From: Flavobacterium psychrolimnae | Lineage (GTDB): Bacteria > Bacteroidota > Bacteroidia > Flavobacteriales > Flavobacteriaceae | NCBI RefSeq assembly: GCF_003312425.1 | Contig: NZ_QNUX01000021.1 | Location: 1 to 32,941 of the forward strand | Length of the DNA: 32,941 nt | Direction: 5' to 3' | Part shown: piece after piece, positions 1 to 8,225 of the stretch | How positions within the stretch are numbered: the stretch's first letter is position 1 | Layout of the letters: each line of letters begins with the position of its first letter | Notes under the pieces: model-generated | What the model saw: only the letters and a program-made list of their open reading frames with translations | Databases searched by the model: none | Told to the model about the DNA's origin: nothing | Program-made: the position numbers and the translations under genes

Positions 1-95
1 CGGCGGGGCTCACCTCTTCCCATCCCGAACAGAGTAGTTAAGCCCGCCTGCGCAGATGGTACTGCAGTTATGTGGGAGAGTATGTCGTCGCCTTT
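1..95 (+). rRNA. rrf: 5S ribosomal RNA, 3' part
   Basis: The window opens inside a 5S rRNA gene. The conserved core is visible: CCGAACAGAGTAGTTAAGCCC at about 25-45, then GATGGTACTGC, then the 3' strand of the terminal helix ending GTCGTCGCC near 92. About 13-15 bases of the 5' end lie outside the window. A strong terminator follows immediately, which fits the last gene of an rRNA operon. The exact 3' end is uncertain by a few bases. Confidence 0.93.
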
Positions 96-100
96 CTTTC

Positions 101-133
101 AAAACCCTGTTCTAACGAACAGGGTTTTTTGTT
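101..133 (+). terminator. rRNA operon terminator 1
   Basis: The perfect stem AACCCTGTTC (103-112) pairs with GAACAGGGTT (117-126) around a 4-base loop. A T-run follows. It sits directly after the 5S rRNA. Confidence 0.9.
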
Positions 134-298
134 TTATAACTTTTCGAAGTGTTCGGAAAACGCCTCGGTTGGTCGCCTTTCTTTAATCTGAACTAATTTT
201 AGATTCTATTAAATCCTCATCATTTATTTGATGAGGATTTTTTGTTTCTAAACTCTCCGAAGTGTTCGGACAACGCCTCAGCTGGTCGTCTTTCTTTG
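125..298 (+). repeat. Duplicated post-5S segment
   Basis: Two copies of a roughly 58-60 bp segment, 125-184 and 238-298, share a T-run, a core reading CGAAGTGTTCGG, then CGCCTC, GGTCG and CTTTCTTT. They differ at only a handful of positions. The end CTTTCTTT also matches the bases just after the 5S gene (92-99). Each copy contains a tiny hairpin with CGAA and TTCG arms and a GTG loop; copy 2 has the longer stem, TCCGAA/TTCGGA. The array could be the relic of a duplicated 5S tail plus terminator, or a small processed trailer element. Confidence 0.65.
211..247 (+). terminator. rRNA operon terminator 2
   Basis: The perfect 12-bp stem AAATCCTCATCA (211-222) pairs with TGATGAGGATTT (229-240) around a 6-base loop, with a T-rich tail. 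It lies between the two copies of the duplicated segment and gives the rRNA operon a tandem stop. Confidence 0.85.
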
Positions 299-929
299 AA
301 GAATCCTAAAAAATGTGCAGTTGTAAAAATTAGACATAAATATTAGTTAGTCTAAAAAGGAAGAATTCTATATTTCCTCATAACTCTAAATTACAATCTG
401 TAAGTTTTGCTTTATATTTGAAAGATTCAGACGAGGTATTTTTATTTCCCTTGTCAAAATAATTTAATATTATTGTTCTAAACTCCAGATTCTCTATACT
501 GCAATATCAGTGTGCTATTTTTAGAAAGCAATTTTGGTGTTGGTTTTAAAGATGGTAAGCAAGTCTTTTGTTAGATTTATGCTTATATAAATAAGGATAC
601 AATTAGAACGATAAATTGGCTCGTTCTATTGAATTTGCAGCCTTTTTTGATTTGTTTTTCTACAGGAAGTAGCGACTTCTGGCTAGTAATTGCTTTATAT
701 TGTTGTCAGTTATTAATATTCATGATACTTCTTAATTCAGTGTTTTGAGTTTCTATTTAATATTCTCAGTACAAATTTTAGATAACATTCTTTTTTATAT
801 ACGGCTTGATTTACTTTTCTTTTATCTTTTGTTAAATTTTTATTAATATTTTATTAGGGAAATCGATTTAAATATCTAATTTTAAATCCCAAATTAACAG
901 ACCTACATTTTAATAACAATTTTCAGTTT
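299..929 (+). other. AT-rich leader region without a gene
   Basis: No reading frame with a plausible start and length is seen on either strand. Two signals stand out. TATATTTG at 413-420 fits the flavobacterial -7 box TAnnTTTG, but only a weak TTA is found 19 bases upstream. An 8-bp inverted repeat, TAGAACGA (604-611) and TCGTTCTA (621-628), is separated by 9 bases and could be an operator or RNA hairpin. No perfect TAnnTTTG box was found in the last 150 bases before the adhesin start, so its promoter is unassigned. Confidence 0.5.
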
Positions 930-3900
930 ATGAAGAAAAAATTACTTTTATTTTTACTGTTTCATTTATTATTTGGTTTTTCTTTAAGTTCAAAAAATAT
1001 AAAGAACAGCGAAAAATTAAATTATCTAAATTTTAAGTTGATTTCAGAATCCATTTCTTTAGATACTGTTAAAAAACAGAATAAGAAATCAAAATTTTTA
1101 AGAAATTCAAAAATCACAGCTGTTTTACCTGCTCCAATAACTGCTGCAGGAAGTTTATGTGGTGATGGAATCAATCCAGTACAAGTTAATATATCTGCTT
1201 TTGGAGCGAATGGAAATGAAACTATTGAGTGGTTTACTTCTCAGACTTCTGCAATCCCTATTTACACGGGAAATATTTATAGTCCGAATATTAGTGCTAC
1301 AAGAACTTATTATGTACAAAGCAGACTTGGCGGCGATATTAGTATTCGTGTTCCTGTGGTGGCTTCTGTTTATGTTGTACCTCCTGCTGTTACATTGACT
1401 GTTTCACCTGCTAATAATATATCTTCTCCTTTATGTTTTGGAACACAAGTTACATTTACTGCTTCTGGTGGGGGAGATCTTTTTGAATTTTCAGTTGATG
1501 GCGTTGTTAAGCAAGGGATGTCGACTAATAAGATATTCGTCACAAATACATTAACAGATGGTCAGGTTGTTAGAGTGCGAACACGTTATGCTGTAAATTT
1601 TGATGGGAATGTTACCGAAAAAGCTTGGGGAACCGGGGCGCTAGAAGATAATTTTCTTTCAGCACCGTTTTCTGCTAATGCAACTACGGGATATGTTAAT
1701 TCTTTGAAAATTAGTCCGGCTGAAGATAAATTGACATTTGGTATCGTTGGAAAAACATTAAGTAATAGAAGAATTTTGTTGTTTCTTGATACAAAATCAG
1801 GAGGATTTAATGTTTCAAATTATGGAGATGAATTGGGTTCAAGTCCTTTAGTTAATGCATTCAACTATTTTAACAATAGCCCAAGTACATTTGACTCATA
1901 TTTTCAAGCAGATTATTGCTTAGCTATTGGAACTGATTTAGGAGAAAGTAATTATAGTGCTGATATAATTGAATTGAAAACAGGAATATCAATTAAAACT
2001 AATATAGGAATTGTAGCTACTGGAAGCCCATCCTCTGTTATGGGTGTGAATAAAAATAACACTGGAATTAATGATTATAATTTAGGTTTTGAAGTCGAAA
2101 TTTTAAAATCACTTATCGGTTATACAACTGGCGATATCAAATTTTTTGTGATGACTATCGCTGACCAGGATGAAACGAATTATTCAATTACTAATTCCTT
2201 TTTGAGTCCAGAGAGAACTAGTAATTTGGATTACGGAAATGGAGCTGTTGATTTTAATGTTAAGGATTCAAATCCAGTTGTAGTTGCTTCATCAGCATTA
2301 ACACCTTGTTATGCAGAGGCAAATATTACTATGAGTTATGTTGAAAATCCAACTTTAGCGACAGTCGGAGGAAATCAGTCTAAATGTGTTTTGACCAGCG
2401 ATCCTCTTGGAGGTAATACACCTTCAGTTGGTACGGGTTTTTGGTCTAAAAAATCTGGGCCCGGCGAAGTTGTTTTTAGTGATGCTACAAGTGGATCTTC
2501 TACAGCAACGGTTACTGTGGAAGGGATTTATGTGTTTACTTGGACAATTTCAAATGGACAATGTACACCATCGTCAAGTGATATTAACGTAGAATATAAT
2601 ATAACTCTTCCTCCTAGTATTGATTCTATTACGCAGCCAACTTGTGCAGATAATTCAGGTAGTGTTGTATTGAATGACTTGCCTTCGGTTGGAAATTGGA
2701 CAATCACTCCATCCATAGGTAGTCCTGTTACAGGATCGGGAAGTAGTTATGAATTCAGTAATTTAACTGCATCCACAACGTATACGTTTACTGTAACGAG
2801 TTTAAATAATTGCCCTTCGGTTCCAGCTGCTGTGACAATTAACGCGGTTCCACTTCTTCCGGTAGTTCCGACAACGGCTAGCGTGGCGCAACCAACTTGT
2901 GCAATACCATCAGGAAGTATTTCCATCACGACGCAATCGGGAGTAGAATACAGTTTGGATGACACAACGTATCAATCTTCGAATACTTTTTCAGGATTGG
3001 CTCCAAATAATTATACTTTGTATGTAAGAAACACAGCGGATAATACTTGTGTTACGCCTTCATCATCAGTAATTACGATTAATACGGTTCCATTTCCTCC
3101 GATTGTTCCGACAACGGCGAGCGTGGTGCAGCCAACTTGTGCAACTCCATCAGGAAGTATTTCCATCACGACGCAATCGGGGGTTGAATACAGTTTGGAT
3201 GGCACAACGTATCAATCTTCGAATACTTTTTCAGGATTGGCTCCAAATAATTATACTTTGTATGTAAGAAACACAGCAGATAATACGTGTGTTACGCCTT
3301 CATCTTCAGTAATTACGATTAATGCGGTTCCACTTCCTCCGGTAGTTCCGACAACGGCTAGTGTAGTGCAACCAACTTGTGCGACTCCATCAGGAAGTAT
3401 TTCTATTACGACGCAATCGGGAGTAGAATACAGTTTGGATGGTACAATCTATCAATCTTCGAATACTTTTTCAGGATTGGCTCCAAATAATTATACTTTG
3501 TATGTAAGAAACACAGCGGATAATACGTGTGTTACGCCTTCATCTTCAGTAATTACCATTAATGTGGTTCCACTTCCTCCGGTAGTTCCGACAACGGTTA
3601 GCGTGGCGCAACCAACTTGCGCGACTCCATCAGGAAGTATTTCTATTACGACGCAATCGAGAGTAGAATACAGTTTGGATGGTACAATCTATCAATCTTC
3701 GAATACTTTTTCAGGATTGGCTCCAAATAATTATACTTTGTATGTAAGAAACACAGCAGATAATACGTGTGTTACACCTTCATCTTCAGTAATTACAATT
3801 AATGCGGTTCCACTTCCTCCAATTGTTCCGACAACGGCGAGCGTAGTGCAACCAACTTGTGCGACTCCATCAGGAAGTATTTCCATCACGGCACAATCGG

Positions 3901-6900
3901 GAGCAGAATACAGTTTGGATGGCACAACGTATCAATCTTCGAATACTTTTTCAGGATTGGTTCCAAATAATTATACTTTGTATCTAAGAAACACAGCAGA
4001 TAATACGTGTGTTACTCCTTCATCATCAGTTATCACAATTAATGCGGTTCCACTTCCTCCAGTTGTTCCAACAACGGCTAGCGTGGTGCAACCAACTTGT
4101 GCAATACCATCGGGAAGCATTTCCATTACAACACAATCGGGAGTAGAATACAGTTTGGATGGCACAACGTATCAATCTTCGAATACTTTTTCAGGATTGG
4201 TTCCAAATAATTACACATTGTATGTAAGAAACACAGCGGATAATACGTGTGTTACGCCTTCATCATCTGTAATTACGATTAATGCGGTTCCACTTCCTCC
4301 GATTGTTCCGACAACGGCGAGCGTAGTGCAACCAACTTGTGCAATCCCATCAGGAAGTATTTCCATTTCGACACAATCGGGAGCAGAATACAGTTTGGAT
4401 GGCACAACATATCAATCTTCGAATGCTTTTTCAGGATTGGCTCCAAATAATTATACTTTGTATCTAAGAAACACAGCAGATAACACGTGTGTTACTCCTT
4501 CATCATCAGTTATCACAATTAATGCGGTTCCGCTTCCTCCGGTAATTCCAACAACGGCTAGCGTGGTGCAACCAACTTGTGCAATACCATCGGGAAGCAT
4601 TTCCATTACAACACAATCGGGAGTAGAATACAGTTTGGATGGTACAACGTATCAATCTTCAAATACTTTTTCAGGATTAGCTCCAAATAATTATACGTTG
4701 TATGTAAGAAACACAGCAGATAATACGTGTGTTACACCTTCATCATCAGTTATCACAATTAATGCGGTTCCACTTCCTCCAATTGTTCCGACAACGGCGA
4801 GCGTAGTGCAACCAACTTGTGCGACTCCATCAGGAATTATTTCCATCACAACACAATCGGGAGTAGAATACAGTTTGGATGGCACAACGTATCAATCTTC
4901 GAATACTTTTTCAGGATTGACACCAAATAATTATTCTCTTTATGTAAGAAACACAGCGGATAATACATGTGTTACACCTTCATCAGCAGTAATTACTATT
5001 AATGCGATTCCACTTCCTCCAATTGTTCCGACAACGGCTAGCGTAGTGCAACCAACTTGTGCAATACCTTCAGGAAGTATTTCCATCACAACACAATCGG
5101 GAGTAGAATACAGTTTGGATGGCACAACATATCAATCTTCAAATACTTTTTCAGGATTGGCTCCAAATAATTATACTTTGTATGTAAGAAACACAGCGGA
5201 TAATACGTGTGTTACACCTTCATCAGCAGTTATTACAATTAATGCGGTTCCGCTTCCTCCAATTGTTCCGACAACGGCGAGCGTAGTGCAACCAACATGT
5301 GCAATCCCATCAGGAAGTATTTCCATCACGACACTATCGGGAGTAGAATACAGTTTGGGTGGCACAACGTATCAATCTTCGAATACTTTTTCTGGATTGA
5401 CACCAAATAATTATACTTTGTATGTAAGAAACACAGCAGATAATACGTGTGTTACGCTTTCATCATCTGTAATTACGATTAATGCGGTTCCATTTCCTCC
5501 AATTGTTCCGACAACGGCGAGCGTAGTACAACCAACTTGCGCGACTCCATCAGGAAGTATTTCCATCACGACACAATCGGGAGTAGAATACAGTTTAGAT
5601 GGAACAACGTACCAATCTTCGAATACTTTTTCAGGATTGGCTCCAAATAATTATACTTTGTATGTAAGAAACACAGCAGATAATACGTGTGTTACGCCTT
5701 CATCATCTGTAATTACGATTAATGCGGTTCCACTTCCTCCAATTGTTCCGACAACGGCGAGCGTAGTACAACCAACTTGCGCGACTCCATCAGGAAGTAT
5801 TTCCATCACGACACAATCGGGAGTAGAATATAGTTTGAATGGCACAACGTATCAATCTTCGAATACTTTTTCAGGATTGGTTCCAAATAATTATACTTTG
5901 TATGTGAGAAACACAGCGGATAATACTTGTGTTACATTCTCATCATCTGTAATTACAATTAATGCAATACAAGTAGTTGTTTTACCAACTTCTGCTAGTG
6001 TAATTCAACCAACTTGTGCGATTCCATCAGGAAGTATTGCAATAACAACACAACTTGGCGTAGAGTACAGTTTGAACGGCGTAACGTACCAATCTTCGAA
6101 TACTTTTTCAGGATTGGTTCCAAATAATTACACATTGTATGTAAGAAACACAGCGGATAATACGTGTGCAGCTCAATCGGTATCAGTAATTACTATTAAT
6201 GCAGTTCCGTTTCCTCCAATTGTTCCGACAACGACGAGCGTGGTGCAACCAACTTGTGTGATTCCTTCGGGAACTATTACAATAGTTGCTCAATCTGGAG
6301 TTGAGTATAGTTTGAATGGTTCAACCTATCAAACCTCAAATACATTTTCAGGATTAGCACCAAATAATTACCTATTGTATGTTAGAAATATTGCTGACAA
6401 TACATGTTCCGTTGTAAGTCTGGCGCGTGTAACTGTTAATCCACTTCCGTTATTACCGTCAACTCCAACTTTGGTACAAGTTACACAACCAACTTGTTTG
6501 GCACCTTCCGGAAGTATTACAATTAGTACACAAGCAGATGTTCAATACAGTATAGGCAGTGGTTATCAAAACAGTCCTGTTTTTAATAATTTGGCTCCTG
6601 GTAAATACACCATGAGTGTACGATTTACTGCTAGTACAGCGTGTATTACTCTAGGTTCTGAAATAACTATAAATGCGATTCCTCCACAAATACAATTTGA
6701 AACTACAGGTGACTGTGAAAATAAAGAATATATTTTAACAGCAAATCCTCTGTCAGGTTCATACGATTCAAATGAGGTTTCTTATCAATGGAAAGATAAA
6801 GATGGAAATCTTGTTGGAACAAATTCAAATGTTTTAAATGTTACTGATGTCATCGCTTCAACTCCTACGGGACAAATAGTTTTTCCTGCAGTCTATTCGC

Positions 6901-7226
6901 TCACAGTGACTTCCACAGCTACAGGTTGTGAAACATCTGCGAATGTGACAGTTGAATCTGCTTATTGTAATATTCAAAAAGGAATTTCTCCAGATGGAAA
7001 CGGTTCAAATGATTATTTCGATTTGAGATTGATGGACGTCAGAAAACTGGAAATATTTAACAGATACGGTATTAAGGTTTATAGTCAGGAGAATTATACA
7101 GACCAATGGAAAGGCCAGTCTAACAAGGGAGATGATCTTCCAAGTGCAACTTATTATTATGTGATTGAATTCAATAGTGGTGAGCCAAAAACAGGTTGGA
7201 TTTATTTGATCAGAGAAAAACAGTAA
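930..7226 (+). CDS. Giant repeat adhesin with type IX (type B) sorting domain
   Basis: A 2098-residue secreted surface protein. It has a lysine-rich N-terminus with a hydrophobic signal segment (about 1-20) and Ig/PKD-like material at about 65-640. An array of roughly 80-residue repeats spans about 645-1920 (consensus parts PTTASVVQPTCA, EYSLDGTTYQSS, FSGLAPNNYTLYVRN, DNTC). The final ~85 residues begin GISPDGNGSNDYF and end in IYLIREKQ, which is the gliding-motility-associated CHU_C-type domain used as a type B signal for type IX secretion. Each repeat carries two cysteines (PTCA and DNTC). The repeats resemble SprB-type or Ig-like adhesin repeats of flavobacteria. The next gene is a PorP/SprF protein, the usual partner of type B substrates. 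The ligand is unknown. Export and surface location are well supported; an adhesive role is inferred. Confidence 0.92.
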   Translation: MKKKLLLFLLFHLLFGFSLSSKNIKNSEKLNYLNFKLISESISLDTVKKQNKKSKFLRNSKITAVLPAPITAAGSLCGDGINPVQVNISAFGANGNETIEWFTSQTSAIPIYTGNIYSPNISATRTYYVQSRLGGDISIRVPVVASVYVVPPAVTLTVSPANNISSPLCFGTQVTFTASGGGDLFEFSVDGVVKQGMSTNKIFVTNTLTDGQVVRVRTRYAVNFDGNVTEKAWGTGALEDNFLSAPFSANATTGYVNSLKISPAEDKLTFGIVGKTLSNRRILLFLDTKSGGFNVSNYGDELGSSPLVNAFNYFNNSPSTFDSYFQADYCLAIGTDLGESNYSADIIELKTGISIKTNIGIVATGSPSSVMGVNKNNTGINDYNLGFEVEILKSLIGYTTGDIKFFVMTIADQDETNYSITNSFLSPERTSNLDYGNGAVDFNVKDSNPVVVASSALTPCYAEANITMSYVENPTLATVGGNQSKCVLTSDPLGGNTPSVGTGFWSKKSGPGEVVFSDATSGSSTATVTVEGIYVFTWTISNGQCTPSSSDINVEYNITLPPSIDSITQPTCADNSGSVVLNDLPSVGNWTITPSIGSPVTGSGSSYEFSNLTASTTYTFTVTSLNNCPSVPAAVTINAVPLLPVVPTTASVAQPTCAIPSGSISITTQSGVEYSLDDTTYQSSNTFSGLAPNNYTLYVRNTADNTCVTPSSSVITINTVPFPPIVPTTASVVQPTCATPSGSISITTQSGVEYSLDGTTYQSSNTFSGLAPNNYTLYVRNTADNTCVTPSSSVITINAVPLPPVVPTTASVVQPTCATPSGSISITTQSGVEYSLDGTIYQSSNTFSGLAPNNYTLYVRNTADNTCVTPSSSVITINVVPLPPVVPTTVSVAQPTCATPSGSISITTQSRVEYSLDGTIYQSSNTFSGLAPNNYTLYVRNTADNTCVTPSSSVITINAVPLPPIVPTTASVVQPTCATPSGSISITAQSGAEYSLDGTTYQSSNTFSGLVPNNYTLYLRNTADNTCVTPSSSVITINAVPLPPVVPTTASVVQPTCAIPSGSISITTQSGVEYSLDGTTYQSSNTFSGLVPNNYTLYVRNTADNTCVTPSSSVITINAVPLPPIVPTTASVVQPTCAIPSGSISISTQSGAEYSLDGTTYQSSNAFSGLAPNNYTLYLRNTADNTCVTPSSSVITINAVPLPPVIPTTASVVQPTCAIPSGSISITTQSGVEYSLDGTTYQSSNTFSGLAPNNYTLYVRNTADNTCVTPSSSVITINAVPLPPIVPTTASVVQPTCATPSGIISITTQSGVEYSLDGTTYQSSNTFSGLTPNNYSLYVRNTADNTCVTPSSAVITINAIPLPPIVPTTASVVQPTCAIPSGSISITTQSGVEYSLDGTTYQSSNTFSGLAPNNYTLYVRNTADNTCVTPSSAVITINAVPLPPIVPTTASVVQPTCAIPSGSISITTLSGVEYSLGGTTYQSSNTFSGLTPNNYTLYVRNTADNTCVTLSSSVITINAVPFPPIVPTTASVVQPTCATPSGSISITTQSGVEYSLDGTTYQSSNTFSGLAPNNYTLYVRNTADNTCVTPSSSVITINAVPLPPIVPTTASVVQPTCATPSGSISITTQSGVEYSLNGTTYQSSNTFSGLVPNNYTLYVRNTADNTCVTFSSSVITINAIQVVVLPTSASVIQPTCAIPSGSIAITTQLGVEYSLNGVTYQSSNTFSGLVPNNYTLYVRNTADNTCAAQSVSVITINAVPFPPIVPTTTSVVQPTCVIPSGTITIVAQSGVEYSLNGSTYQTSNTFSGLAPNNYLLYVRNIADNTCSVVSLARVTVNPLPLLPSTPTLVQVTQPTCLAPSGSITISTQADVQYSIGSGYQNSPVFNNLAPGKYTMSVRFTASTACITLGSEITINAIPPQIQFETTGDCENKEYILTANPLSGSYDSNEVSYQWKDKDGNLVGTNSNVLNVTDVIASTPTGQIVFPAVYSLTVTSTATGCETSANVTVESAYCNIQKGISPDGNGSNDYFDLRLMDVRKLEIFNRYGIKVYSQENYTDQWKGQSNKGDDLPSATYYYVIEFNSGEPKTGWIYLIREKQ
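2862..6690 (+). repeat. 240-bp coding tandem repeat array (16 units)
   Basis: Thirteen highly similar in-frame units start at 2862 and recur every 240 bp up to about 5978. Three progressively diverged units begin near 5979, 6219 and 6459. A degenerate forerunner containing ITQPTCADNSG precedes the array at about 2610-2860. Each unit encodes 80 residues with two cysteines. Units 3 and 4 share the rare GGTACAATCTATC. Units 12 and 13 share GTAGTACAACCAACTTGC. Units 5-6 and 7-8 form a matching pair of 480-bp dimers. These shared variants point to growth by unequal crossing-over. Confidence 0.93.
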
Positions 7227-7288
7227 TTAATGTATTTATTAGTCCACAGGAATTTTAAGTCGACTCATAAACTGAAAAATATATAGAT

Positions 7289-8206
7289 ATGAACAAAATA
7301 CTATTGATGTCGCTTTTAACACTCTTCACTTGTATAGATGTAAAAGCACAACAAGATCCACATTATACTCAATATATGTATAATATGAATGTTATCAATC
7401 CAGCCTATGCAGGTTCAAAAGAGAATCTCTCTTTAGGACTTTTATATAGAAAACAATGGGTTAATATTGAAGATTCCCCAGCTTCATTTACTTTTTCGGG
7501 CCATGCTCCAGCAGGTAAAAATGTTGGAATTGGTATCTCTTTTATTTCAGATAAAATTGGACCGGTAACTGAGCAAAATGTTTTTGGAGATTTTTCATAT
7601 ACATTGAAATTAGGGGATACGCAGCGATTGGCATTTGGTCTAAAAGCTGGAGTTTCTTTTCATAAAGTAGGACTTAGGGATATTCAATCGAGCTTGCCGG
7701 ACCCAACAGAAGGTATCTTTGGAGAAGATATTAATGACACTTCACTGAATTTAGGGACAGGTTTATTCTATTATACTGATAAATATTATGTAGCGCTATC
7801 ACTTCCTAATATGTTAAAAGCAGCGCATTTAGATTATAACGGACGTGAGTATGGCTCAGATGTATCGCATTATTTTTTAACGGCAGGTTATGTTTTTGAT
7901 GTTAATTATGAACTGAAATTTAAGCCTTCCTTTATGCTGAAATCAGCCTTTGATGTGACTCCCTCCTTAGACTTGTCAGCTAATTTTTTATATCAGGAAA
8001 AGTTCGAGATTGGGGCAACGTACAGATTGCAAGACAGTTTTGGCGGAATGATTAATTTTGCAGTGACTCCAGAATTAAGAATCGGATACGCTTATGATCA
8101 TATCGTTTCGGATTTAAAAGTGACGGCACCTTCGTCACATGAATTCATATTGTTATATGATTTATTTGAGTCGAAAAAAGTGTCCCGTTCCCCTAGATTT
8201 TTCTAA
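7289..8206 (+). CDS. PorP/SprF family type IX secretion outer-membrane protein
   Basis: A 305-residue protein with a signal peptide (about 1-20, ending VKAQ). Next comes the family hallmark QDPHYTQYMYNMNVINPAYAG, then alternating beta-strand sequence typical of an outer-membrane barrel (for example GIGISFISDKIGP). Length and motifs match PorP/SprF proteins. In flavobacteria these are usually encoded directly downstream of a type B sorted substrate and are needed for its secretion or anchoring. It lies 62 bp after the adhesin and 19 bp before the OmpA-like gene, so the three probably form one operon. It is a paralogue-type partner for this adhesin and need not be the SprF of the SprB system. 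Confidence 0.9.
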   Translation: MNKILLMSLLTLFTCIDVKAQQDPHYTQYMYNMNVINPAYAGSKENLSLGLLYRKQWVNIEDSPASFTFSGHAPAGKNVGIGISFISDKIGPVTEQNVFGDFSYTLKLGDTQRLAFGLKAGVSFHKVGLRDIQSSLPDPTEGIFGEDINDTSLNLGTGLFYYTDKYYVALSLPNMLKAAHLDYNGREYGSDVSHYFLTAGYVFDVNYELKFKPSFMLKSAFDVTPSLDLSANFLYQEKFEIGATYRLQDSFGGMINFAVTPELRIGYAYDHIVSDLKVTAPSSHEFILLYDLFESKKVSRSPRFF

Positions 8207-8225
8207 AAATTAATTACTCAACGTA

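Noticed and set aside
480..570. Short plus-strand frame containing LESNFGVGFKDG before the adhesin
   Set aside because: About 30 codons with no start codon, bounded by stops, and no recognised family. It is not enough to call a gene relic.
2747..5845. A series of 64-codon minus-strand open frames at 240-bp intervals
   Set aside because: They are antisense shadows of the adhesin repeats. They recur only because the coding unit recurs, and the low stop density comes from codon use on the other strand.
2862..5978. Regular repeats considered as a CRISPR array
   Set aside because: The units are 240 bp, directly abutting and in frame with an open coding sequence. There are no variable spacers and no cas genes.
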